Source of the DNA: Isoetes taiwanensis
Taxonomy: Eukaryota; Streptophyta; Lycopodiopsida; Isoetales; Isoetaceae
Length of the DNA: 64,000 bases
Assembly (NCBI GenBank): GCA_021234155.1
Contig: JAJEKV010000028.1
Location: 7,535,130 to 7,599,129 of the forward strand
Direction of reading: 5' to 3'
Position 1 is the stretch's first letter, and each line of letters begins with the position of its first letter. A model generated the notes under the pieces. The model worked only from the letters and a program-made list of their open reading frames with translations. It searched no databases and was not told where the DNA came from. Below, in pieces: positions 1 through 11,093 of the stretch. The position numbers were made by a program, and so were the translations under genes.

Positions 1-934
1 ATCCATAATTTTGGGTCCACAATTGCCTCACAAATAATGCAATCTGTTATTATCAAACCTAATATTTTCATCTCAATGCTGTTCAATTTTGGTCTCATCT
101 ATCTTAACCACTTGCTCTTCATTTTTGCATATTTCAATTCATATATGAAACGACACATGTGAATTGCAACCTTATGTTATTTATCAAGTCCATAAAAAAA
201 GATTAAGAAAAACAAAACCCCTAGAAGACAACAGCAGGTTGGCGTGATTTTGGAGTTGACATAATCCCAATTTAATTCGATAATGGTTATGTGCATAACA
301 TTAACGAGTCCCCACTCTTGCCTTTTTTCAAGCCTTCAACATTTTTTTTTTTTCTAGTGATGTTTCGCCAAAAAAAGCATTTCAAAGTACATAGACAATT
401 CCATTTTTCTTATGTATTTTTTTTTTCCCTTAGTAATCTTCTATATAGTTAGATATGCACCTCAAAATACTTGTCCACTAATAGTGTCAATGGCTTGGAA
501 AACATAACAATTCCTCTTCTTCTAAAGCAACTAACCATATGCTAGTTAGACTTGCACAATCTAGGCCACACAAGAAGAGAAATAACAAAGGGGATTGTGG
601 GCTCACAAGGGAAATCCTGAGAAGGACCACCAACTACAAGAAAGCCAACACTATTTGAAGTTGATCATCAAGAAAGAGTTTCCAAATTCTAATCTAAACT
701 CTTATTTTTTATCAACACACATATAGGATTATCTTTTTTGAGGAGCTTCTGCTTTCTCTATACCTTTTCTATATTTTTTCGAATTGAAGATGATAACCAT
801 TCCTCTATTTTTTTATACAATTCCCTTGAACTATTCGGTGGACATTGAAATTCATTCACTTCGAATGTGGTTCAAATGATGTGATAGTCTAAAACATGAG
901 CAAGTATCATTGCAATGGCAATGTGATAGATGAT
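1..934. other. AT-rich upstream flank, no gene seen
   Basis: No reading frame with coding character and no recognised domain. The stretch is AT-rich with scattered homopolymer T and A runs, and looks like ordinary intergenic plant DNA. Confidence 0.6.
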
Positions 935-1135
935 GATTATGGAATTTTAACATCTAGGGAAGCCTAGCTTATGAGACACTTTATAATACACCCAGATGTG
1001 TCCTGCCTCCACCACATGGATGAAGTGAGTCCCATTGTACATGGCCACTTTCACAACAAGGCATTGAACCCATGACTTTGGCAGCTTAAGGTCTTACTAC
1101 CATATATGTCTTTGCCAACAAACTAGGCATTAGCT
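935..1135 (-). mobile_element. tRNA-derived SINE-like remnant
   Basis: Read on the minus strand, positions 1102-1090 (TGGTAGTAAGACC) and 1071-1060 (GGGTTCAATGCC) resemble the A-box and B-box of an RNA polymerase III promoter. They are spaced about as in a tRNA, with a tRNA-like anticodon-arm region between them. About 120 bases of non-tRNA sequence follow toward position 940. This is the layout of plant SINEs. No target-site duplication or 3' tail could be fixed, so the borders are approximate and a chance resemblance is possible. Confidence 0.38.
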
Positions 1136-2170
1136 TGAAAGCTTGGCATTTCTAAAAGTGGGGCGTAAGCATACACATATTGATTGTAGGAAAGGGGCAT
1201 AAGAATGTGTTGATTTGTAACATGTTTCACGCCATAAAAGCTTTGAGTTTACTTGATCAATTCATCTATCTTAACGCAATTTCATGGTAAATATGGCTTG
1301 GTGTAGCAAAGAAAAGTTCTCGATATTGGTATATATGCAGAGTGTGTGTGTGGTTAGTGTACTTAATTCAAAAGACGCGTGAATATCTACCTTGCTCATG
1401 GAATAAATCCAAAATACATTTATTACATTTCAGTTCCACTGTCACAAGAAGCTTATTCAGGAACTTTTCAAGAAGGAAGAATCGACCCTTTATAGGAGAT
1501 AAGAGTAAATGATTTGCTATAGAAAGTGTGTAAGTGTGGCCAGAAGCTATCGAGATTCTCTTATGCCCCTACATAGTTAGGTATCTCAATTCAAGCCTCA
1601 ATGAAGGTGACTTTTGGGCAAAGAATAATCACGTTACACATGCCATCTCGTGTCAAGAATTCAAGTAGCTTGTTTGAGCATAACAATAACATAAATATGC
1701 TCACCTGCACACTCTCGTGGACATGGGGACCTTTTATTTCTATTGGAGAGGGGGAATATGCTAAATGGCATGTTATAATTGACCACACATGATAGAAAAT
1801 CAGACATGATAGAAAATTTTCTAGGTAATGCTTCGATCACCACTGGGGATCAAGCAATCATTTTAGAGCAATTATTTTAATCTTATTGTGTTGGTTGACA
1901 GGAACATTTATGTTGGCGAGAAAAAGAAAAAAAGGGGCATGCACTTCTATAGGATGCAAGGATAATATTTAGATCAAAAAAAGAAAAAGACAGATAGATG
2001 GATGGATACACAAAGAGATATATGGATAGAGGCAATAACATTGTGTCTTTTTTTTGGATAGCCTTAAATCAATTTAAAAAATACGTTCCGTCTTTTGGAG
2101 GACACGAAATACATTCTACATGTTCGTATGGCCAAACAAATACACTCATTTGATAAAATATTATTTTTTT
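1136..2170. other. Distal promoter and intergenic region, no gene seen
   Basis: AT-rich DNA upstream of the DREB2F-like gene. The short ORFs here lack domain resemblance. An A/G-rich run with GATA/GATG steps lies near 1975-2010. It may hold distal control sites of the downstream gene, but none is clear. Confidence 0.5.
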
Positions 2171-2192
2171 CCACGTCAGCACGGTGACGTGG
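2171..2192. promoter_or_regulatory. Perfect inverted repeat of ACGT-core (bZIP-type) sites
   Basis: CCACGTCA at 2171-2178 and its exact reverse complement TGACGTGG at 2185-2192 are separated by six bases. Each half carries an ACGT core of the G-box/C-box hybrid type bound by plant bZIP proteins (ABRE-like or unfolded-protein-response-like). The pair lies 9 bp upstream of the TATA box, where it could place a dimeric activator next to the start site. Binding by a particular factor is inference. Confidence 0.6.
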
Positions 2193-2200
2193 CATTCCAC

Positions 2201-2210
2201 CTATAAATAG
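2201..2210 (+). promoter_or_regulatory. TATA box of the DREB2F-like gene
   Basis: CTATAAATAG is a near-consensus plant TATA box. Transcription would be expected about 30 bases downstream, near 2232-2242, giving a leader of about 210-220 bases before the main start codon at 2454. Confidence 0.68.
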
Positions 2211-2270
2211 CAACCTGTTCTTACAGCAGATACACAGACAAAATCCATTCGTCCCGCTCTTTCGCTATCA

Positions 2271-2366
2271 ATGCAGCTCCATTTCTGTTTCTCATTTTTC
2301 CTTCAAGCAATTCCGTCCAAAATGGCCGCTGCAACATGTTTTCCTTTCAATCCCATTTCATTTTAA
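2271..2366 (+). promoter_or_regulatory. Upstream ORF 1 in the DREB2F-like leader (31 codons)
   Basis: ATG at 2271 opens a 31-codon frame ending with TAA at 2364-2366, entirely before the main start at 2454. It lies downstream of the predicted transcription start and would be met first by scanning ribosomes. No conserved peptide is recognised, so any control of translation is inference. Confidence 0.4.
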
Positions 2367-2584
2367 CCAGATTGCTCAGATTCTGCCGATTTTGCCCATA
2401 TCTTTTGATCCGTTCTATACATAATCTTGAAAAGCAGAGTGAATCTGTGAAAAATGCATCAAGAACCAGCAAAATCGGGGCTAAATTTGAGTATCTCAGA
2501 GGGTTTGATCCGGAAGCAGAAGGTCCAGCCATGGAAGAAGGGATCAATGCGTGGAAAAGGAGGTCCAGAGAATGCATTTTGTGA
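2336..2584 (+). promoter_or_regulatory. Upstream ORF 2 overlapping the main start (82 codons)
   Basis: ATG at 2336 opens a frame that runs past the DREB2F-like start at 2454 and stops at 2584, out of frame with the main protein. Ribosomes translating it would bypass the main start, so it could lower basal output. The peptide is not recognised and may be incidental. Confidence 0.33.
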
Positions 2585-3530
2585 ATACAGAGGCGTAAGG
2601 CAGAGGACTTGGGGCAAATGGGTCGCAGAAATCAGAGAGCCCAAGAAAAGGACCCGGCTATGGCTTGGATCCTTCGCTACGGCGGAAGAAGCAGCCCGGG
2701 CTTATGATGCCGCTGCTTTAAGGCTTTACGGACCTGAAGCACATCTAAATCTTCCACATACTGCTTCATATGGTGAGAATTTTTCTCAAAACCTGGATCA
2801 AAATCGTACTCTTCAAGATTTAACAGGAAGTACCTCTGTCGGAGTAAAAAGAGCTCGGATTCTTGATTCTTCTTCCTTCTTATTCAATCTTTCTTCCTCT
2901 TCTTCTTCTTCCTCGGCGTCTTTGCCTACGGCCATAGTCTTACCTTCTAACCCTGTGCTTAGCCCGTCCACATTGGTGGATATGTACGCTAGATCTTTGC
3001 CTCGCCTAAATATCCCACCCCTGCATTTTAATGTTGATAGTTCTTGCCAAATCTATACTGATTCTAAAGCTGGAACATGCCTTTCAATCGATCATCCCAA
3101 GCATAATCTTTTCTCAGATTCATCTCCGCATTTACATCCAATAAGAAGCTGCCATAGCCAAAACTCAAATGCCTGTACACTTTCAGCTGGATCAAATGGT
3201 GGATCAAATGGCAAGAGTAGTGTGCAAGATTGTGAATTGCAAAGATTGGTAGAGCAGTTTCGGAAGAAAAAGGAACCTTTGGTACCTACATTGCATGCAG
3301 TGAAGGATGAAACTGCTACAAATACCTCAGATTTAACTATGAATTCAGACACCAACGTTAGCTCATTTGATGAAGAAATCATCTGGGCAGAGCCTCTAGA
3401 TTTGCCAAGGTTAGATGCACATACTGCTCTGATTGATTCTGCAGATGATTTTGAAGGCTGTGGAGAATGTTTTGATGAACAGATTAGCATCTGGGATTTT
3501 CGTTCATGCAATTTACCACAACATGCATAG
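2454..3530 (+). CDS. DREB2F: DREB2F-like AP2/ERF transcription factor (subgroup A-2)
   Basis: Intact, intronless 358-residue nuclear DNA-binding protein. Residues 27-40 hold WKKG and the RGKGGPEN motif typical of A-2 (DREB2) proteins. Residues 45-101 are one AP2/ERF domain beginning [18 protein letters not shown], with the Val (V57) and Glu (E62) that mark DREB-type recognition of DRE/CRT (A/GCCGAC) elements. REPKKR and the [13 protein letters not shown] segment match DREB2F more closely than DREB2A. Further on are KRAR (132-135, possible nuclear signal), a serine run (147-154), [12 protein letters not shown] near 262-273, an acidic tail from about 303, and a final SIWDF that recalls the SIWD ending of DREB2F. 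An in-frame TGA lies two codons before ATG 2454, fixing this as the first usable start. The family answers to drought, heat or osmotic stress; that is not shown here for this copy. Orthology to DREB2F needs a tree. Confidence 0.93.
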   Translation: MHQEPAKSGLNLSISEGLIRKQKVQPWKKGSMRGKGGPENAFCEYRGVRQRTWGKWVAEIREPKKRTRLWLGSFATAEEAARAYDAAALRLYGPEAHLNLPHTASYGENFSQNLDQNRTLQDLTGSTSVGVKRARILDSSSFLFNLSSSSSSSSASLPTAIVLPSNPVLSPSTLVDMYARSLPRLNIPPLHFNVDSSCQIYTDSKAGTCLSIDHPKHNLFSDSSPHLHPIRSCHSQNSNACTLSAGSNGGSNGKSSVQDCELQRLVEQFRKKKEPLVPTLHAVKDETATNTSDLTMNSDTNVSSFDEEIIWAEPLDLPRLDAHTALIDSADDFEGCGECFDEQISIWDFRSCNLPQHA

Positions 3531-4180
3531 GAGATCAAATGAACAATAAGAGGTCTATATATTTCTCTGGGAAAATTTCACCCTTTCCTTTTGCTTACAA
3601 GATGAGAAGAGTATAATCAGCATTTCTTATAGTACCACCAAAACTTATCCTGCCTCGGATTCCACTTATATATCCATATCCTGGATATAATATGCAGACT
3701 ATTCTATCATTCTTGTATGTTGCACATAAACTGCTAATGCAAATGACCATTTTGGTTTCCCCACTGGAGCAAATGGTTCTTTTGTTACTATTTTTTGGTA
3801 TCTATATATCATCTTCAGAAGATCATACAGTAGTTATCAGAGAAAGCTTTCTAGATATCAATTGATCAGCTACATGGGTATTTTTCTTTTGCAGATCTTT
3901 GCCATCAGGGTTGACATTGAGTTTTGAATCTAAATCTTAGATACTGTTGGCCCACAGAAGGATTTTGTCACTTGGCTTGTGGGTTTGAAAGGACCACGGT
4001 ACGTCTGTCCTTTTTGCATTGTTTACTCTTTCTTTAGTGCTGAATCCTGAAAATACCCTGTCCACATATTTCCTTAGTGGTTGAATCTTTAGTACATCCT
4101 TATTCTTATTAACACTTAGTTTGCAATGCCTTCCATATGTGTATTTGATGTATACCTTATTCCTTTCAGAATGAGATGCT
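3531..4180 (+). other. 3' flank of the DREB2F-like gene
   Basis: AT-rich sequence after the stop codon, probably beginning with the 3' untranslated region. No second gene or clear polyadenylation site could be assigned. Confidence 0.45.
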
Positions 4181-5075
4181 CCACTTTTTTTCTTAATTGT
4201 CATTAGTGCTTAAACTATTGGCTTGTACACATCATTCAGCTGAACAATTCTTTGCACATACCTTCAAAAATCACTCAACAGAAGGTGGATTGCCCTTTTC
4301 TTTTCTCACACTTTCTAGTATCTTTTGGTACTGTGGAAATTTTGTCCTTGTTATTAAAAAGGCCATAATCTAAAAAGTGTACGAATATAACTAATTTATC
4401 CAACCTTTTATATGTTTGCATATTCCCAATCTCAACTTTTGGGATTATTTCATACATTTGCATGTCAACACATCAACCACATAATATCTGAATTTTGCAT
4501 TTAAACTTTGCATATTAAGTAATGACAATAAGGTACCATAAGAACAACTTACTTGGAACTCCGAATTATTAAGGACATGTTAAATATCTATACAAGCACT
4601 TAAATCCCAACCTAAAATGACTTTTTTTTCTTAATTGTCATTAGTGCTTAAGTTATTTGCTTGTACAACATCGCACAACTGAACAATTACTTGCACTTAA
4701 CTTCAAAAATCACTCAACGGAAAGTGGATTGACCTTTTTATCTCACACTCCAGTATCTTTTAGCACTGTGGAAATTTTGTCCTTGTCATTAAAAAGGCCA
4801 TAATCTAAAAAGTGTACGAATATAACTAATTTATCCAACTTCTTATATGTTTGCATATTTCCAATCTCAACTTTTGAGATTGTTGCATGCATTCTGCATG
4901 TCAACACATCACCACATAATATTGCTTCTATTTGTTGCATTTAAACTTCGCATGTTAAATAATGGCAATAAGATATTTGAATTTTGCTTTTATTTGTTGC
5001 ATTTAAACTTTTCATATTAAGTAATGACGATAAGATATCATACGAACAACTTACTTTGAACTCCTGCCATTAATG
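4181..5075 (+). repeat. AT-rich direct duplication (about 438 bp offset) with nested 60-bp duplication
   Basis: Copy 1 (about 4181-4580) and copy 2 (about 4619-5075) share long matches, for example TCTTAATTGTCATTAGTGCT at 4191 and 4629. Copy 2 also holds a local duplication of about 60 bp (about 4918-4977 and 4978-5037), in which a TATTTGTTGCATTTAAACTT segment recurs. The copies have diverged by substitutions and small indels. No transposon domain is visible. Confidence 0.8.
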
Positions 5076-5859
5076 GAATGGAATTTTATTGTCCAAGAAG
5101 ACCAGTCGACCTATGGAACCCAGAGTGCAGCAGAGTTATTATTGTTCGAGTTAAAAAAAAAAAAAAAAAAAAAAAAAAACCACCCCAAAAGGTTTTCGAG
5201 GGAAAAGCAGTAACAGTAATAAGGTAGGTAGGTAGGTAGATAGATAGATAGATGAATTTTTACGTCTACGGGAACCAAAATAAGTGATAGAAGTGTACAT
5301 GCAAGGGCAACAACTCAAATAGACTAAGCCCCATCACCAATCCTAACAATAAAATAACAAAAACTCAAAACCGAAAAGAGGGAGGACAAAGCAGAAGAAT
5401 AAATGGGATAACTAGACATCCAACCAGGGGTCCTGAGGCTACTGATCATGAATGATGGCTCTGCCTCCTCTATACACTACTCATTTTTTTTTTCAATCTC
5501 ACCTCTCGTACCTTGCAGAGTTCTTCACGTCGTCGGGTCAATTGTATCGGGGAGAGATCGTCTTACATAGAGAAATATGTGTTCTTAAGGTGGTTGCTAT
5601 GCTGGAGGACATAAAGTCTATCCTTGTAGCATTTAAACTTCACAAATATGTGTCATGCTACCCACTTGTGGCACTGCGTTGTAGCACCTCCCAGATATCT
5701 CGTGGAAGAACTGTGGTCGCGATCAATATCCATGTCCAATCCGTGGTCACTATCAATGTCCATGTCCAATCTAGAAGCCGCTTCTAGTATCCCACAATCC
5801 ATAAATTGATCCTATCAGGTTCTGAGTCACCTAATGTTGGCCCTCTACCCATCTCCTGC
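5076..5859. other. Intergenic DNA with an A27 run and a GGTA/GATA microsatellite
   Basis: A run of 27 A lies at 5153-5179 and a tetranucleotide run (GGTA x4 then GATA/GATG x4) at 5223-5254. A 28-30 bp tandem pair containing ATCCATGTCCAATC-type sequence is at about 5714-5770. The 111-codon frame at 5452-5787 covers these repeats, has no recognised domain and is not called a gene. Confidence 0.55.
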
Positions 5860-6040
5860 GTGACATAGGCCCTAGCGGTTAATCGTGACATGGTTAATCA
5901 GATTACGATGAGGTTAATTCGTGACATTGGTCCTATAGATTAATCGTGACATTGGTCCTATGTGGTTAATCAGGACACATGTCCTTTAAGGTTAATCAGG
6001 ACATGGTTAATCGCATTACGTGGTTAACTCAGTGATTAAA
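5860..6040 (-). repeat. Minisatellite array, left copy (inverted relative to the right copy)
   Basis: About six to eight degenerate units built from GGTTAATC and GGACATTGGTCCTATG-like segments. They are the reverse complement of the units in the array at 8540-9340: GACATTGGTCCTATGTGG here matches the complement of CCACATAGGACCAATGTC there. Confidence 0.75.
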
Positions 6041-7099
6041 TAAACTGCATTAAATAAACCTTTACGCTAAATGTAAACATGGTCTTCGCTACTATGAGAA
6101 GCATTTTCTCCTATTTTGTCTTCAGTTCTTCTTTTCGACTGTTGGCAACCACTACCTGATAGAGTTTTCCAAGGAGGATAGCGTAGTATTCCCCAACTAC
6201 TAACATCAAGTTTATCAACCAAATCCAGATTCACCCCTAAAACACTTCCAAAGATAATCAACCAACCAAAGACTGGAAAAACCAACCAATATTCAAATCC
6301 ACAAATCAGATTCCATACCCCGGCGTCCAGGGCATCAACTATGATAAAATCTTCAACAAAACCGCTTTGCAAACAAGATTGTAAAATTCCACAGCCACTG
6401 TCTTGTTCTGACAAATATGATCTCCACCACTTCATGCTAGATCAACCACTCGCAAATGTAGGCCTATCTCAACATGGACTCAAGCCAAGAAATCCCAGAA
6501 GACATACAATTGAATCGTAAATTCAAAAGTCGAGCAAATGTAGGGAAAACATATCCTAAAAGCACTTCACTTCCATAAATCAGCTTACATGTTTCTTTTC
6601 CCATGCCATTTTTAGGGAATCAAAGTGTAGCAATGTATGACAATCTATTCTAGAGCCGACCGAATCATTGGCACAAGAATGAAGAGGCTCCAAAGGAGAA
6701 CCGCAAGAAAAGCAAAATGCAAATGAGCTTTGTGGTAAAAAATGCAAGTGGCAACAACAAGCTAAGCTACCAATCGTAAATAACTTACTTTTATGCATAC
6801 AGTGGATCCGTGAGGACTGTGATAATCATCCTGGGTTTTGAGGGATTAGTTTGTTACATAGTTGGTGTGTCCCATTCGCGATACAAACCTGCGTCGATGA
6901 AAGAACTCCGGATGCTTCTTCTTTCTTCAAGTCGGTGTGGAGAGAGAATCATGTGCTAACTTTGTTAGATTTTCGAAAAATCGTGAACAACTAAATAGCG
7001 GGTCGTGACACTCACATCATCATGTAAGAGCCAACACATTGCTCGCTGACCTGTGAGGCGCACATCCTCTCCGCCGGGTCTGCTCCGCGGTTCTCAAAA
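6041..7099. other. Interior of the minisatellite-flanked segment, no clear gene
   Basis: A 122-codon minus-strand frame (6435-6067) and a 72-codon frame (6798-6580) show no recognisable domain or splice pattern. They may belong to the decayed minus-strand sequence upstream, but this cannot be shown. Confidence 0.4.
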
Positions 7100-8340
7100 T
7101 CGCAAGCATCCGCTTATCGTATGATCATCTCTTCTTCTTCGCGTCTATGCCCACAAAGGGCTTCATATATGGAGGGCCATTGGCACTGTAAGAAAGATTT
7201 GCCACTCGACCTTTTGGTAGACTTGCCCTTCCTTTCGCGGGCGTAATTTGAACATGGTGTTCAGATCTCCACTTTCCGCGTAATCAAAGTTCACCAGAAA
7301 ATCTGAAGTACCGTCTGCGTCATTGCACTTGCGGGGCCCAAACTCTTCGAGATTGACAGGATTTGCCGAATTAAAGCTAGGTTCCCCGCTTCGCACTCGG
7401 TGGATCTTTCCTTTGCCTTAATAGAATCAATACATATTTCCAAATTTCATTTTCCCTCAGATCTTCGCTAGTTTGACAAGGATAAGGGAGATGTCGGGGT
7501 TTCCACAGAGTTTCAAAGAACTCTACCGTAACTCTTCCATGCAATTTCATCTCTTTGTCATATTCCTCTTTCATTATCATTCCAATCCCTCGTCCATTGA
7601 TAATCAATATTATATGCATCTTTAATATTTTTCCTTTGTACGTAATATCTTTTTTTTCTTTGTCCTCGTCCCACTCTAGCCTTCAACATACCCTCTCAGA
7701 TACCTCGAATGGCGTTTCTTTTTCCTCGCCCGCTAGCCAGTTTTCCACTTAATCGAGCCTTATCAAAAAGCGCATCTATTTGACTTCTTCAAAAATCGAA
7801 GCCCGGATAACCTCCACCTATATTGAGCATCAATCTTATACTTCTAGATATATCGATTCAGTCACTCGCCTGCCTTCTTCGCTTGGGCTGCGCCACCGCC
7901 CCTTTGGGCTTGCCCTTGCACCAACATGCCGCCATGGGCCCAGTAAGAAGCTTTTGGGAGTTGCTCTCCTCGAATGTGCTAGCACGTTTTTGCATCTCTT
8001 TCTTTGAGTAAAAGTACCTCCGCTTCCCAAAGCCTCATCATGTATTTCGGTCCTCCTTGGAGTGCGCGCATCAACCTTCGGTGGGAGCGGAAGTTTCGCT
8101 CCTACATCTCAGCTCCGCTTTGCCTTCACTACTCTCAAGCAGATGCATTATGGTTTTATGTGGCTCCCTCCCGAGATGGAATTGTTTGAGGTCTCGTGGG
8201 CGAAATGCCTCCACGATGGCAATAGGCTCCTCTTCCGATCCAGAGGATCAGCCTGCATCCTCTTCCACCCAAGGGATTCGAATCGATTTAGGCCCTATCC
8301 GCTTGTGTATCCGATTCAAGAATGATCGTATCTCGGCCAT
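7100..8340 (-). pseudogene. Decayed coding segment of unknown family between inverted arrays
   Basis: From an ATG at 8340, minus-strand translation reads MAEIRSFLNRIHKRIGPKSI and continues about 90 residues with one stop. Coding-like text then resumes in other frames (for example LWEAEVLLLKERDAKT near 8035-7990, DALFDKARLSGKLASGRGK near 7780-7720, and frames near 7619-7377 and 7396-7163). The run of basic, acidic and leucine-rich text broken by stops and shifts suggests an inactivated open frame, perhaps gag-like or from a host gene. I do not recognise the family. Confidence 0.35.
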
Positions 8341-8539
8341 GGTCCGGTGATGTCGACCGCTTTGTACATAGCTAAGAAACTGAAGAATGGTCTGCCACCT
8401 AACAAAACCCCACTACTAGTAATGACACGTGGAAGAAAAGGATCGGTGTAAGTCACTTCAAAAGGTACATAGTATATTGTAAGGTGTTTTAGTATATATT
8501 GCAATAATATTTAGATTTTGAATTTTTCGTCCTAAAAGG

Positions 8540-9340
8540 ACCATGTCAATTCTTTTAGATCCGAAAAGGACCATGTCATGATTAAACCACGCCTTGATTA
8601 ACCATTTTGCATTAACTCATGCCTGAGATTAACCATGTCTAGATTAACCACTTATGTCCTAATTAACCATGTCTAGATTAACCATGTGGACCATGTCTGA
8701 TTAACCATGTCCTAATTAACCATGTCTAGATTAACCATGTCTTGATTAACCACAAGGACACATGTCATGATTAACAAAGAATACATGTCTGATTAACTTT
8801 AAAGGACACATGTCCGATTAACCTAAGGACATAGTCCCCGATTAACCATATAGGGCAATATAAGGCCTATGTCCGTATTAACTACATAAGGCTTCCATGT
8901 CCCGATAACTTACATATAAGGTATATGTCCCCGATTAATCCCAAAGGGACACATGTCCCGGGATAATCCACGAAGGACACATGTCATGATTAACCTTTTA
9001 AAGGACATGCTGTCCCGATAATCCATACAGCGACACATGTCCCGATTAACTCACTTTCAAAGGATACAAGTCCCCGATTAACTACAAAGGCTCTATGTCC
9101 GTGATGAACCACGAAGGCTTCCAGGTCCCGATACATAATCCTTCGCCATAGGGCCTATGTCCAGATAACCACTTAGGACCAATGTCCCTCGATAACTTCA
9201 CGCCTTGATTGACCACATAGGACCAATGTCCTCATTAACCACTTAGGACCAATGTCCGATTAACTACATAGGGCTATCGATGTCCTTATTAACCATTTAG
9301 CTATGTAGGTTTAACTTATGTCCAGATTAACAACAAATTA
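8540..9340 (+). repeat. Degenerate minisatellite array, right copy (units about 25-33 bp)
   Basis: Roughly 25 units with the core ATTAACCAC followed by AGGAC-CATGTCC-like sequence. The second half is near-palindromic (GGACATGTCC). Units vary by small indels and substitutions. The array reads opposite to the shorter array at 5860-6040. Confidence 0.82.
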
Positions 9341-11093
9341 ATCTTATGTGTTCATTAGGCATAAAGGATTACCTTTATTTGCACATATATGGGTCTATAA
9401 CGCATGGGTCCGTGATTATCCTTGTTTTTATACCAATTTATTTAATCACCACTTGTCATATTTAAAGGAGTGCACTTAATTAAAGATATTGTACCGTGAT
9501 TTCGTGCCAACCTAGTCATGACCTTAAGACTGCGGCGTGCTAGACAGGATTTCACCTTGTGGCGTACATTAGGAATGTGGCATTAATGGAGGATTGGCAT
9601 GGATGGGTGATGGATCCATGCTGGGTATGTGATGCGCCGATAGGAATGTGGCATGGGTTGAGGATCCCCATGCCATGGGATCGATGGGATGGGGTATCGA
9701 TTCGATGTCCTGAAACTAATCGGAGATTTGTCTGGATAAACCACCTCCCGGATGATATATACGGAGTTCCCACTTTCAGTCTCAGTCTTGCTGCTTTATT
9801 TGGATATCCATACCTCCAACAAGATACAGTCCCTTCAACGCTAATTCCAGCCTACTTCTTAGGCAAAAGACCCATCCTCTAATTTCCTCACGCCAGACAA
9901 CCTCGGGACCCCATCATCACCGGCCCAAGCACTTCCAAGAAATCCTGGAAGGTTTTGCCAAATGACGGCTTCTTTGTTTCATCGCATATCAAGTATGGCA
10001 AAAGCGGCAGCCTAAGATGTTTCACTTTCAGACCCAGCATAAAACAGGTAACAGGTAAACTCGCCTTATATCTAAGGCCCAATTTACATAAGTTTAAACA
10101 ACACGCAAAATTTTAACTAACAGATTATCTTTCCGTCATTAGGTGCCAGGCAAAGACATGCCCGAACCAACAACGAACTCAAAATTTTCTCGTCACATCT
10201 AACCATCAAGCTCACCAAGTTTCAAGCAAAACTAAATCGACTATTCAAACACGAGATCCAGCACGCTGAAATCCCCATTCCTACCTCCAATCGCCAATCC
10301 CCCAGACATCCTTGGCGCATCCGTACCACTCTCCATACCTGCTTTCTTTGGCATGCATGAGCTTGTTGTCTGCCATACATTCCAAACATCACAAGTGCCC
10401 TCACATATTCGCCTTGTTTGCTCAATCGCATTATCTAAACGCAATAAGTTCTAATGCTCTCAAAAATATATAATGATTCTAAATACTATACGCTAGTGAA
10501 ATCTTATGCCACACCATTGCTAAAGCACCTTCCCAAATACTAAACTCAAATTCGTGGAAGTTTGAATTTGAAGGGCAAAACCCTCTTTTATGTGACCTTG
10601 TCTATTCAACATTTGGATCAAACATTCCCCAATATAGTCTGTACACGTGTATTTCGTTTCATTTTCAGGGCTCCCTCGTGGCGGTTGAGATCTCATCTCA
10701 CAAGGTATATCGTTGGTGAATTTAGGGATAATGTGGATCCTGCAAGTCTTTTGTGAAGATGCTGTCTTGCCATTATTTGCATGCAGTCACGTTGGCTTTG
10801 TTAGCAATATACAAATTTTGCACTAATAGAATAACAAAATTCATTATATTCCAAGTAATGAAAAACATATGGAAGACCACATTCTTTAAACATCTATTGC
10901 CTTTCAAACTGAAATCGCCAATAATAATGACTATTTTTCTTCTATGGCAGTCTGTGCTTCAAGAGGTATGGCTTGATGCCAATAGTATTCCGAAACTCAA
11001 GTAACCTTAAGTATCGTTTATACAGAATCGTCTACTTGTTAAAGGAGGCATTTCAGAAAAATCATGCCCCTGTTGCAATCGCCCAAACTGGGA
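9341..11093. other. Region without a recognised gene, downstream of COA5
   Basis: Contains the probable 3' end of the COA5 transcript near 11000-11093. A 107-codon frame at 9559-9882 (+) and a minus-strand segment at 10450-10241, which could be a stray terminal exon (it follows an AG and ends with a stop), have no recognised homology. No other gene structure could be built. Confidence 0.45.

Noticed and set aside
5452-5787. 111-codon plus-strand frame
   Set aside because: It covers low-complexity T-rich text and a 28-30 bp tandem pair; no domain, promoter or splice context supports a gene.
10241-10450. Minus-strand terminal-exon-like segment ending GGRNGDFSVLDLVFE
   Set aside because: It reads like protein and follows an AG, but no upstream exon, start or family could be found. 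COA5 already ends at 11094, so it is left unannotated.
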